DNA of 10,153 nucleotides from NCBI GenBank assembly GCA_001873285.1, contig MNYV01000087.1, forward strand, positions 1 to 10,153, read 5' to 3'. The notes under the pieces were generated by a model. The model was not told where the DNA came from. It saw only the letters and a program-made list of their open reading frames with translations, and ran no database searches. Below are positions 1 through 6,860 of this stretch, piece after piece. This DNA comes from Nitrospirae bacterium CG2_30_53_67. GTDB taxonomy: Bacteria; CG2-30-53-67. Both the position numbers and the translations under genes were made by a program. Numbering within the stretch: the first letter of the stretch is position 1; every line of letters begins with the position of its first letter.

Positions 1-160
1 TCCAGGGGTCGAGGGGTCAAGGGTTCAAGTGAGATACTGAAACGCAAGCAAAATCTTCAGAGAAAAACACTGGAACCCTTGGACCCTATAATCCTCGGCC
101 CCTTATGATTTTAGCACTTCACTTGACCCCTGGAATCCTTGACCCCTTGAACCCTGATGT
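1..160. repeat. Clustered GGGTCAAGG-type repeat, inverted copies
   Basis: Short units of the type (g)gggtcaagg / ccttgacccc recur here in both orientations. Positions 1-35 carry the plus-sense form. Positions 113-155 carry the minus-sense form, and degenerate units lie at 71-102. The 43-bp block 113-155 has an inverted copy at 6861-6903 with 41 of 43 positions identical by eye. No ORF covers the stretch. It is a dispersed non-coding repeat of unknown function, and the array is too irregular for CRISPR. Confidence 0.75.
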
Positions 161-395
161 TTTCACCCGCTCTTTTGGAGATGATCCAATGATTTTAAAT
201 GATCATCCTAACCTCATGATCAATGTAAGATAACCCCATTAACCATCCATAATACATAGAAAATACCATTCAATGAAGTGTACGATATTTGTTGCCGCGC
301 CCTATATGTACCGTCCTATAAGATATATTATGTTAACTTAAACGCCCGCCTTGTTTATCTCCATTGGGTCTATGTTTAAGGGAAAATAGGCCTGC

Positions 396-564
396 GGGGC
401 TGTTGAAAAAGTCTCTTATGGTAAATAATTTGTCATGCCCGATAAACTTGTCCCCGCATGCATTCAGCGGGGAGCGGGCATCCAGTAATACTATGAAAAA
501 CCTGGATTCCCGCCTACGCGGGAATGACGGCATGAGACCAGAAAAACACTTTTTCAACAGCCCC
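396..564. mobile_element. MITE-like element with 17-bp terminal inverted repeats
   Basis: The ends are perfect inverted repeats: ggggctgttgaaaaagt at 396-412 and its exact reverse complement at 548-564. A possible 5-bp target duplication, cctgc, occurs at 391-395 and 564-568; it overlaps the last repeat base, so it is uncertain. Inside are two REP-type hairpin modules in opposite orientation. The left one has outer arms 435-441/475-481 and inner arms 451-457/467-473. The right one has 8-bp arms 506-513/518-525 around a ctac loop. There is no transposase, so the element would need one supplied in trans. Confidence 0.7.
506..525. repeat. REP-type palindrome (attcccgc/gcgggaat)
   Basis: A perfect 8-bp inverted repeat encloses a 4-base loop. 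It sits in the context ctggattcccg...cgggaatgac, a dispersed palindrome type seen in many proteobacterial genomes. The partner module on the left (gtcatgcccg...cgggcatccag, 433-484) is its inverted counterpart, so the two form a BIME-like doublet. Confidence 0.7.
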
Positions 565-585
565 CTGCCCCCTTTTATCTTTTTC

Positions 586-616
586 TTGACTCTCATTTTA
601 TTGATGATACTATTAT
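586..616 (+). promoter_or_regulatory. Candidate sigma70 promoter for the ATPase gene
   Basis: TTGACT at 586-591 and TATTAT at 611-616 each match consensus at 5 of 6 positions, but the 19-bp spacer is longer than ideal. It lies just downstream of the MITE-like element and about 60 bases before the ATG at 676. Short direct repeats (tgcgttat at about 622-645) lie between promoter and gene. Confidence 0.35.
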
Positions 617-675
617 GCATTGTGCGTTATGCATCATGCGTTATACATGGTGCAAAAATAAAAAGAAACTAAGCC

Positions 676-1818
676 ATGCCGGATAAAAAACTTTTCATCA
701 ACCCTTTTGTTCTCGGGCGTATCCGTCCAGGTGAGCCGTTCTGCAACAGGAAAAAAGAGCAGTCTGATCTCAGGACCCACTCTTTAAACTGTGTAGATGT
801 TGTCCTCTATTCTTCCCGCAGATTAGGCAAGACTTCTCTTTTGCATCAGGTTTTAAATTCCATGGAACACAAGGGTTATTATGGAATCTATGTAGATCTT
901 GTTTCCATAACGAGCGAGAGCGATTTTATCCGGAAAGTCGTTGAGGGAATGGTTCTCGGAGTTGGAAAGGATGTGACGAGCCGATCATTCCCAAAGAGGA
1001 TCAAGGGGCTCTTCAGCCGTATCCAGCCCCAGGTGGAAATCCGGCCCGATGGTGTAACCTTCTCTATCAAATATAATAGCACCGTAAGTTTGAATTTACT
1101 GGTCGAAGATGTTTTCCATGGCTTATCCAAGTTTTTGGATGCAAGGGAGAAAAAAGCTCTGGTTGTGCTTGATGAATTTCAGCAGATCGCCGACCTGAAA
1201 GAGAACAAAAAAATCGAGGGTCTGTTACGCGAATATATTCAAGGTGAACGGAACATCGCCTATTTTTTTGTTGGGTCGAGACGGCGGATATTAAAAGATA
1301 TGTTTACAGACAAAAACAGGCCCTTTTATAAAAGTGCGTTTTCCTACCCTCTTGGAAATATTTCAAAAGACGAGCTTTCAAAATTTGTGAGGCTTCAATT
1401 TGCAGATACCGGGAAAAACTGCCCTCTGGAGATCGCCCAAGAGATTTATGATGATGTAGGAGGACACACCTATTATGTGCAAAAACTATCGCACATTCTT
1501 TGGGATATTGCGGAAACAAAAGCGACCCCGGCGTTGTTGGCAAAGGCAAAAACCGAACTGCTCCAGTCCGAAGCTCGGGATACCTTCGAGAATATGTTTC
1601 AAGGGTTGAATCAGGGCGAAAAGAAACTCGCAAAAGCGCTGGCTTTGGAACCGACCCGTCAGCCCTACGCTGCGCCGTACCTGGCTCGTTATGAGCTTAA
1701 TGCAGGGGGTGTAGGGAGAAACATAAAATCCCTATTAGATAAGGATCTGCTGGAGATCACAGAGGATAGCGTGCATCAACTCACCGATCCGCTTTTTGCA
1801 AAGTGGTGTTCGATGTAA
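676..1818 (+). CDS. Archaeal-type (ATPase_2/STAND) P-loop NTPase
   Basis: This 380-residue protein has the layout of the archaeal-ATPase family (COG1672-like). An N-terminal tract with NPF (residues 9-11) leads to a P-loop at 46-54 reading SSRRLGKTS. A Walker B motif VVLDE follows at 163-167, then a VGSRRR segment at 199-204 in the sensor position. A C-terminal winged-helix-like part spans about 310-378 and ends with the family-typical LTDPLFAKW. The first P-loop glycine is replaced by serine. The family is regulatory or unknown in function and is often found in accessory DNA. The ATG at 676 has only a weak ribosome site. By eye the gene is AT-richer than its neighbours and directly follows repeats, which hints at acquisition. 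The fold assignment is solid; the role is unknown. Confidence 0.88.
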   Translation: MPDKKLFINPFVLGRIRPGEPFCNRKKEQSDLRTHSLNCVDVVLYSSRRLGKTSLLHQVLNSMEHKGYYGIYVDLVSITSESDFIRKVVEGMVLGVGKDVTSRSFPKRIKGLFSRIQPQVEIRPDGVTFSIKYNSTVSLNLLVEDVFHGLSKFLDAREKKALVVLDEFQQIADLKENKKIEGLLREYIQGERNIAYFFVGSRRRILKDMFTDKNRPFYKSAFSYPLGNISKDELSKFVRLQFADTGKNCPLEIAQEIYDDVGGHTYYVQKLSHILWDIAETKATPALLAKAKTELLQSEARDTFENMFQGLNQGEKKLAKALALEPTRQPYAAPYLARYELNAGGVGRNIKSLLDKDLLEITEDSVHQLTDPLFAKWCSM

Positions 1819-1893
1819 GGGATCAGGGCTATACATGGGTCTTATGAACAGAACTGCGGACACGTTCAAATTGCAGAATTTTTGTGAGGACGG

Positions 1894-3150
1894 ATGAAAA
1901 GAGTTGATGATTTCCGGTTGAGGTTGGGCAAAAAAGAGCTGGTGCCGATCGTCATCGGAGCGATGGGTGTGGACATATCCATAGCAGAACTTGCGCTTAC
2001 CGCCGCTCGGCTCGGCGGAATCGGCCACATCTCCGATGCCATGGTGCACATCATCACCGACCGGCGGATGAAGACGAGTTTTGTAAAGGAAAAACTCAAA
2101 AAGTACCAATACAACATCGGCAACCCGGACAAATCCGAGGTTCATTTTGATCTCGGACAATTGGCTGAGGCGACCAGACTGCATGTAGGACGGACCATGG
2201 AGGCCAAAAAGGGTGACGGCCTCATCTTCATCAATACGATGGAAAAACTTACCATGAACGCGCCGCACGAAACCCTGCGTGTGCGCCTCAGCTCGGCCAT
2301 GGACGCCGGCATAGACGGCATTACCCTGAGCGCGGGTCTGCACCTGAGGTCTCTTGCCATGGTGCAGGATCATCCACGCTTTCGAGACGTAAAATTCGGC
2401 ATTATTGTCTCCTCACTTCGCGCCCTGTATCTCTTCCTTCGGAAAAACTCCAGGCTGAACCGCCTCCCCGATTATATCGTGGTGGAAGGCCCGCTTGCCG
2501 GCGGGCATCTCGGTTTCGGCATGGATTGGGCGCAGTATGACCTCAAGACCATTACGGACGAGATTATCCTTGATCTCAAGCGGAATGATCTGGACATACC
2601 GGTCATCCCTGCGGGGGGCATTTTCACAGGCACGGATGCCGTTGAATTTCTTGAGGCCGGAGCTTCGGCCGTTCAGGTGGCGACCCGTTTTGCGATCACA
2701 AAAGAAAGCGGACTGCCGGCCAAGGTTAAGCAGGAATATTTCAAGGCCGATGAGTCGGACATCGAGGTCAACATGATCTCACCCACCGGCTATCCGATGC
2801 GCATGCTGAAGATGTGCCCGGCGATCGTTTCGGGAAACAGACCGAATTGCGAAGCCTATGGCTATCTGCTGGATGGTTCGGGCAACTGCAGCTATAAAGA
2901 TGCCTATTACCTCGAGCTGAAGAAAAACCCAGGTGAGAAAAGAATGTCAGTCGAGGGAAAAACCTGCCTCTGCACTCAAATGCGGAATTTCGGCTGCTGG
3001 ACCTGCGGCCAAAACGCCTATCGGCTCAAAGAAACGACCCGGCGTCTCCCGGATGGAACCTATCGACTGCCGGCCGCGGAATTCGTTTTCAGGGATTATC
3101 AGTTCAGCGTCAATCATCAGACCAATCTTCCGGAAGAACCGGAAGGCTGA
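1894..3150 (+). CDS. Nitronate monooxygenase/FabK-like FMN oxidoreductase with Cys-rich tail
   Basis: The 418-residue product is a TIM-barrel flavoprotein of the 2-nitropropane dioxygenase family (COG2070). Visible signatures are the N-terminal IGAMGVDIS segment, the GPLAGGHLGF loop at 199-208 with His205 at the usual catalytic or flavin site, and the phosphate-binding IPAGGIFTGTDAV at 238-250 followed by GASAVQVATRF (256-266). Family members oxidise nitronates or reduce enoyl-ACP using FMN; which applies here cannot be told. It is longer than typical members (about 310-360). All seven cysteines (308, 319, 332, 358, 360, 368, 371) lie in the extra C-terminal segment, suggesting a metal or Fe-S site. 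The start is supported by gagga at 1886-1890. It follows the ATPase gene by 75 bases and converges with the HD-GYP gene. Confidence 0.88.
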   Translation: MKRVDDFRLRLGKKELVPIVIGAMGVDISIAELALTAARLGGIGHISDAMVHIITDRRMKTSFVKEKLKKYQYNIGNPDKSEVHFDLGQLAEATRLHVGRTMEAKKGDGLIFINTMEKLTMNAPHETLRVRLSSAMDAGIDGITLSAGLHLRSLAMVQDHPRFRDVKFGIIVSSLRALYLFLRKNSRLNRLPDYIVVEGPLAGGHLGFGMDWAQYDLKTITDEIILDLKRNDLDIPVIPAGGIFTGTDAVEFLEAGASAVQVATRFAITKESGLPAKVKQEYFKADESDIEVNMISPTGYPMRMLKMCPAIVSGNRPNCEAYGYLLDGSGNCSYKDAYYLELKKNPGEKRMSVEGKTCLCTQMRNFGCWTCGQNAYRLKETTRRLPDGTYRLPAAEFVFRDYQFSVNHQTNLPEEPEG

Positions 3151-3159
3151 TCATTTTTA
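3127..3159 (+). terminator. Hairpin with T-run at the end of the flavoprotein gene
   Basis: A 7-bp perfect stem (cttccgg 3127-3133 / ccggaag 3139-3145, loop aagaa) lies over the last codons of the flavoprotein gene. A run of five T follows at about 3154-3158. The 8-base gap between stem and T-run is longer than in a textbook terminator. It occupies the 6-base gap between two convergent genes. Confidence 0.4.
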
Positions 3160-4113
3160 TTCTTCGGAGCCGATTCGGTCCCCGAACTTCTGTTTTTGGA
3201 ACCCTTCATGACTGGTGTAATTGTTGACTTCATCCGGCGGACGGTAGCCGAGATGGCTCTGAGAATAAACCATGGTATCGAGCGGGGGTTTGCTATGACG
3301 GTTGTAGGAAAGGAGGAGTTTGACCCCGGTCATGTTCAGCTTCCCGCCTTCCGCTTCATCGCATAGATAATCCAGCGCCCCTCGTATATTAAACGGCTCC
3401 AGCCGATAGGGACGTTGTGATATCAGCGCATCGAATATATCGTTGATGGTCACGAACTGGATGAGACTCTCGACGACTTTGACTCCCCTGGGATACCCGG
3501 AGCCGTCCATTTTCTCGTGATGGTTGAGAGCCACAAGGGCATGCATGGATTCATGTTCCCCGGTGTAATAGACCAGCAGCAGAAAACCGATCCAGGGATG
3601 TTCATGGATATACAGGTACTGCTCGTAAGTCAGTTTTTTCGTACTCTGAAGTATCTCAAGAGGGATCCTGGACTTTCCAAAGTCATGGGTCAGAGCGGTC
3701 GATGCCGCAGTCAGCGCCATTTTCGAATCCTGGTATAGATCCTGCGCCATGCGAGCGGTCATGATCGTCGTGATCAGTATGTGCCTGTAGGTGTAGTAAT
3801 CTTTGATTTTGCAGAAATCGAGTTCCTCCAGAATATCATCGTTCAGAACCATCTCCCCGACAAGATCCAATACACGTTGTCTCAAGGTTTGCTGGTCAAA
3901 AATGATGCGGTAGTTCTCATCCTTCATGACGCGTAAGAAATCTTCCGGAAGGTGCGTCTCTTTGAGCCGGGTAGTCTTGTTGGAAGGCCGGGCGCGCTTA
4001 TGCTTGATCTCGTCCAGTATGGGCCTGGTGATCGTCTCCCCCCGGCCCAAGATCAGAGTTCCCTCATGGGCATACAGGTCTTCCCGCATGACCAGAGAAT
4101 TTTGGAAATCCAT
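3157..4113 (-). CDS. HD-GYP domain protein, probable c-di-GMP phosphodiesterase
   Basis: The 318-residue protein carries a full HD-GYP domain from about residue 105 to 275. Counted from the ATG, the motifs are THDFGK (His143-Asp144), HPWIG (172), HHEKMDGSGYPRG (198-210) and NDIFDALISQRPYR (224-237). These are the metal- and substrate-binding residues of the class that hydrolyses c-di-GMP. The N-terminal 100 residues lack a receiver, PAS or membrane segment; the piece around YAHEGTLILGRGETIT resembles the short lead-in seen in many stand-alone HD-GYP proteins. GTG (4116) and ATG (4113) are adjacent. aagagg at 4127-4122 is 8 bases from the ATG and 5 from the GTG, so ATG is preferred. It lies 72 bases downstream of the hydroxylase gene and may be co-transcribed with it. 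Confidence 0.9.
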   Translation of the reverse strand: MDFQNSLVMREDLYAHEGTLILGRGETITRPILDEIKHKRARPSNKTTRLKETHLPEDFLRVMKDENYRIIFDQQTLRQRVLDLVGEMVLNDDILEELDFCKIKDYYTYRHILITTIMTARMAQDLYQDSKMALTAASTALTHDFGKSRIPLEILQSTKKLTYEQYLYIHEHPWIGFLLLVYYTGEHESMHALVALNHHEKMDGSGYPRGVKVVESLIQFVTINDIFDALISQRPYRLEPFNIRGALDYLCDEAEGGKLNMTGVKLLLSYNRHSKPPLDTMVYSQSHLGYRPPDEVNNYTSHEGFQKQKFGDRIGSEE

Positions 4114-4188
4114 CACGATTGCCTCTTGTTAGTATTTCAGGATTATTAACCGATTAAGGGGTGGAAATCAAGATAAATCCTTCTTGCG

Positions 4189-5010
4189 TTAGTCATCCCG
4201 GCGAAAGCTGTAGCCGCCGATTTTTATCTCAAATGGAATCCAGAGCAGGCGCAAAAGGTTCAGTCTTTCAAAATCACGGTATTCTTTAAGGCCGATGGTC
4301 ATCTCCCTATGCCCTTCCTGCGGCTGATCCCGGTAAGTCCCGAAGAGACGGTCCCACCAGGGAAAGAAAAATCCGAAATTGCTGTTGGTTTCCTTTACCT
4401 TCCAGGAGTGATGCACCCGGTGCATGTCCGGCGTGACCACAAATCTTCGGAGGATACGGTCAAGGGACAAGGGGATCGCCACATTCCCGTGATTGAACTG
4501 TGCAGAGGAATTCAGGATGACTTCAAAGAGCAAGACTCCGAAGGGATGAGCGCCCAATGCCGCCGCCAGCGCCGCCTTGTAAAGCATGGAGATGAAGATC
4601 TCCAAGGGGTGAAAACGAAGGCCGGTGGTCACATCAAAGTCCAGATCGGTGTGATGGACGCGGTGGAGGCGCCAGAAGACGGGGAGCGCATGGGACATGA
4701 CATGCTGCAGATAGATCGCCATGTCAAAGAAGAAGATGGTGATGAAAAAGGAGAAGACCTCAGGGAGATGAATTGCATGGAGGATCCCCCAACCGTGATC
4801 CCTGGCATAGACCGCCGTGCTCACGGCCACGGCGCCGAGGGTGAACCGGACAAATAGCATGTCCACCGCGGTCAGCGCAAGATTGGCAAACCAGCGGCGG
4901 CCTTTGGGCTGAAGCAGGACCCTTCTCGGCCGCATGACCTCCCAGACGGCCATGACCACTAAACATCCCAGAAATATGGAAAAACGGATCACGGACTCAT
5001 GTGCAATCAT
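4189..5010 (-). CDS. Fatty acid hydroxylase/sterol desaturase family membrane protein
   Basis: The 273-residue integral membrane protein belongs to the di-iron fatty acid hydroxylase superfamily (PF04116 type). Three histidine boxes are visible: HVMSH (103-107), HRVHH (116-120) and HRVHH (197-201), with further conserved-looking His134 and His174. Hydrophobic segments lie at about 8-24, 44-66, 84-100 and 138-165. Such enzymes hydroxylate or desaturate lipids at the cytoplasmic membrane using O2, so the gene implies at least some oxygen exposure; the substrate cannot be inferred. The ATG at 5010 is preceded by a purine-rich ggggag six bases upstream. The gene is divergent from the selenoprotein operon and upstream of the HD-GYP gene. 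Confidence 0.9.
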   Translation of the reverse strand: MIAHESVIRFSIFLGCLVVMAVWEVMRPRRVLLQPKGRRWFANLALTAVDMLFVRFTLGAVAVSTAVYARDHGWGILHAIHLPEVFSFFITIFFFDMAIYLQHVMSHALPVFWRLHRVHHTDLDFDVTTGLRFHPLEIFISMLYKAALAAALGAHPFGVLLFEVILNSSAQFNHGNVAIPLSLDRILRRFVVTPDMHRVHHSWKVKETNSNFGFFFPWWDRLFGTYRDQPQEGHREMTIGLKEYRDFERLNLLRLLWIPFEIKIGGYSFRRDD

Positions 5011-5115
5011 CAGGTTCTCCCCTCCCCTGCCGCGATACAGTGATCAGCGCCGTCTTTTCCCGGAACCGGATACCCGATCAGAGGCCATACTGCCCGCGGT
5101 CCGCTCCCGGATTCA

Positions 5116-5153
5116 TGATCATTCGAGGATCACTTTATCAGATTGACGATAAA
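5116..5153. promoter_or_regulatory. Two adjacent short palindromes in the divergent intergenic region
   Basis: tgatc (5116-5120) pairs with gatca (5128-5132), and tttatc (5134-5139) pairs with gataaa (5148-5153). They lie between the hydroxylase gene and the plus-strand operon, about 75-110 bases upstream of the operon's candidate promoter. They could be operator sites. The arms are only 5-6 bp and no known regulator consensus is evident. The rest of 5011-5315 contains no convincing gene. Confidence 0.3.
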
Positions 5154-5229
5154 AGAGCAAACCGGATAGAAACAACATTATCTAAACTATTAAAATTTCT
5201 ATCGCGGAATTTGGGGGCCGAGGATCTGT

Positions 5230-5258
5230 TTGACACGGCGCTCATTCTATTGTATTTT
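5230..5258 (+). promoter_or_regulatory. Sigma70-like promoter of the ferritin/DUF2231/selenoprotein operon
   Basis: A perfect TTGACA at 5230-5235 is followed, after exactly 17 bases, by TATTTT at 5253-5258 (4 of 6 to consensus). Transcription would begin near 5265, giving a leader of about 50 bases before the ATG at 5316. No other good promoter appears between the three downstream genes. Confidence 0.6.
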
Positions 5259-5315
5259 ATTTACGACGTTTTGCCGCAAAGGCATCTGTTCATCAGCCGG
5301 CATGGGAGAGTCACC

Positions 5316-5549
5316 ATGAATAAAGAGATCAAAGAGATGGAAAAGGTCCTTGAGATCTATACCATCGCCGCTCGTCGGGAGAAGGCAGCCTACGAGTTTT
5401 ACAAGGACGTTGCCGAAAAGGTTTCAACCGAAGAAGAAAAAAAAATCCTCCTCGGACTGGCGCAGTTTGAGATGCAGCACCTCAAGCTGATGGAAAGCCA
5501 TTATGAAAAGACCCTTAAAAAAATTAAAGAACTGCATAAGCAGAGCTGA
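5316..5549 (+). CDS. Two-helix ferritin-like (half-rubrerythrin) protein
   Basis: The 77-residue, soluble, helical protein matches one half of a rubrerythrin/ferritin-like bundle. Helix 1 has Glu22 in REKAAYEFY, and helix 2 has FEMQH with Glu52 and His55 as an ExxH metal motif. Only one Glu...ExxH half is present, so a diiron site and a four-helix bundle would need dimerisation. The frame is open upstream to 5001, but the ATG at 5316 is chosen because gggagag (5304-5310) stands 5 bases ahead, the family match begins here, and a promoter lies inside the upstream part. It is the first gene of the operon. The role is probably iron or peroxide handling, by family inference. Encapsulin-cargo ferritins are also two-helix, but no encapsulin gene is in view. 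Confidence 0.82.
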   Translation: MNKEIKEMEKVLEIYTIAARREKAAYEFYKDVAEKVSTEEEKKILLGLAQFEMQHLKLMESHYEKTLKKIKELHKQS

Positions 5550-5582
5550 TTCTACACATGCATTTCTGGAGAGGAGCAAAAC

Positions 5583-5999
5583 ATGGCCGTTTTCAAAATC
5601 CATCCCCACCCCATCGCCGTCCACTTCTCCAACGGCCTGATTCCGGTCTCGGTTTTTTTTCTCATGGTTTTTGGGGTCACCCGGATCCCTGACATGGAGA
5701 TCGTTGCCTTTTACACCCTCTTGACCGGCACACTGGGTTCCATGCTGGCCGTGGGTACGGGACTCTTCGACTGGAAGAAGAACTACCGCGGCGCCTGGGT
5801 CCCGGTGTTCAAGAAGAAATTGACCGCCGGCATTTTGGCTATCGTTATAGGCATGATCGCCTGCATCATCCGTTTTTTGAATCCGGAACTTCTTTATTCC
5901 ATCACCCCCCTTTCCATCATATATTTGGCCCTGAATCTTTTTATCCTGGGCTGCGTGAGCATTGCCGGTTATCTGGGGGGGAGGCTCGTTTTCCAATAG
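5583..5999 (+). CDS. DUF2231-type four-helix membrane protein
   Basis: The 138-residue protein has about four transmembrane segments (15-32, 41-61, 80-98, 109-130). It opens with the histidine-rich HPHPIAVHF (His7, His9, His14), typical of DUF2231 proteins, and has GTGLFDW at 58-64 after helix 2. The family has no settled biochemical function; the conserved histidines make heme or metal binding plausible. aggag ends at 5576, six bases before the ATG. It lies 33 bases after the ferritin-like gene and 12 bases before the selenoprotein gene, so co-transcription is very likely. A membrane redox or transport partner for the two soluble diiron proteins is an inference. Confidence 0.85.
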   Translation: MAVFKIHPHPIAVHFSNGLIPVSVFFLMVFGVTRIPDMEIVAFYTLLTGTLGSMLAVGTGLFDWKKNYRGAWVPVFKKKLTAGILAIVIGMIACIIRFLNPELLYSITPLSIIYLALNLFILGCVSIAGYLGGRLVFQ

Positions 6000-6011
6000 T
6001 GAGGAGAATAT

Positions 6012-6836
6012 ATGGCCTTCCTAAATTACTTTAAACCTGTTCCGTCATGGAGCTCTAATCAAGTCCTTGATTTTATAAAAGATAAGAATCCTGATGAATA
6101 TCAACTTATAGACGTGCGTCAGCCTTCAGAGTATCAAGGAGAACACCTGCCTGGCGCCCGTTTGATCCCCATCGGGGAACTCTCCTCACGTCTGAACGAA
6201 CTCGACCCGAAAAAACCGACCATCACCTATTGAAAAGCCGGCGTACGCAGCCGGTCGGCTGCAGGCATGCTCTCCGGCGCCGGTTTCAAGCAGGTCTTCA
6301 CCATGACAGGCGGGATCGATGTCTGGAACGGCCTCAGGGCATCCGGCGCACCCGATGCGGGGATGGCCGTGTTTTCAGATGCCGACACGGCCGAAGACCT
6401 GCTGGCCTTGGCGTGGGTCCTGGAGGAAGGTTCCCGCAAATTCTACGCCGGCGTATCAAGATCCCTGAAGGATGACGGGGCCGTAAAACTGTTTCAACAA
6501 CTCACAGCCGCCGAGGAGAAACACAAGGAATCTCTTGTCCGGCTCTATGGAGAGATTTCCGGGTCGCCTCTGCCTGTTTTTTCTGAATTGGAAGGCTCCG
6601 AAGGCCTGATGGAAGGAGGGATACCGGTCGGCGCCGGACTCTCCTGGGCTAAGAACAAGGGCGCAAGAGAAATCCTTCAGTTCTCCATGGCCATGGAGAC
6701 CAATGCCTACGACCTCTATCTGAAGATGATCCCCCGGATGACGGATGAAAAATCCGCGCGGGTTTTTAAAACCTTGGCTGAGGAAGAAAAAGGGCATCTG
6801 GACAAACTGGGTAAGCTGCTGGAGCAAAGGGTCTGA
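6012..6836 (+). CDS. Selenocysteine-containing rhodanese fused to rubrerythrin-like diiron domain
   Basis: The gene reads as 274 residues with in-frame TGA at 6231-6233 translated as Sec74. The rhodanese domain (about 15-110) has LIDVRQPSE (32-40) and EHLPGARLIP, then U74-K-A-G-V-R79 exactly where rhodaneses have the catalytic CRxGxR loop. GFKQVFTMTGGIDVWNG follows in the same frame. The second domain (about 125-274) is a complete four-helix ferritin-like fold: Glu139, E168xxH171, Glu229 and E259xxH262. Rhodaneses transfer sulfane sulfur through a Cys persulfide; Sec would give a selenium-based site. The rubrerythrin part suggests peroxide or iron chemistry. gaggag (6001-6006) lies 5 bases before the ATG. 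A stop-based reading gives a truncated 73-residue piece and a false start at 6267 without a ribosome site. Mutation of a Cys codon is the alternative, but the intact downstream frame and the SECIS hairpin argue against it. Confidence 0.88.
6231..6233 (+). other. In-frame UGA, predicted selenocysteine codon
   Basis: This TGA replaces the active-site cysteine codon of the rhodanese loop. Codons on both sides stay in one frame and continue the domain without interruption. The recoding reading needs SelA, SelB, SelC and SelD, none of which is encoded in this window. Confidence 0.85.
6234..6266 (+). promoter_or_regulatory. Bacterial SECIS hairpin
   Basis: A perfect 6-bp stem (gcagcc 6247-6252 / ggctgc 6257-6262) closes a GGTC tetraloop at 6253-6256. 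The first loop G is 20 bases after the UGA. In E. coli fdhF the equivalent GGUC begins 19 bases after UGA and is the SelB contact. The stem codes for the conserved rhodanese residues after the active loop, so RNA and protein constraints overlap. A further pair g6241-c6266 and c6242-g6265 could extend the stem across an internal loop. Confidence 0.83.
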
Positions 6837-6860
6837 CCCCGGAATACACTAAAAAATATA

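Noticed and set aside
1-160. CRISPR array
   Set aside because: Units vary in length and sequence, occur in both orientations and have no regular spacers; no cas gene is in the window.
364-672. ORF on the plus strand (and its minus-strand counterpart 333-620)
   Set aside because: It lies over the MITE-like element and its palindromes, and the translation has no coherent protein character.
4309-4857. 182-residue plus-strand ORF
   Set aside because: It is antisense to the hydroxylase gene, whose three histidine boxes make that strand clearly the coding one.
5001-5315. N-terminal extension of the ferritin-like gene
   Set aside because: The added residues do not match the family, a strong promoter lies within, and the ATG at 5316 has a good ribosome site.
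6012-6233. Stand-alone truncated rhodanese plus a separate gene starting at 6267
   Set aside because: The 3' part continues the same frame and the same domain without a gap, the ATG at 6267 has no ribosome site and lies within the rhodanese fold, and the stop falls on the catalytic Cys position with a SECIS-type hairpin after it.
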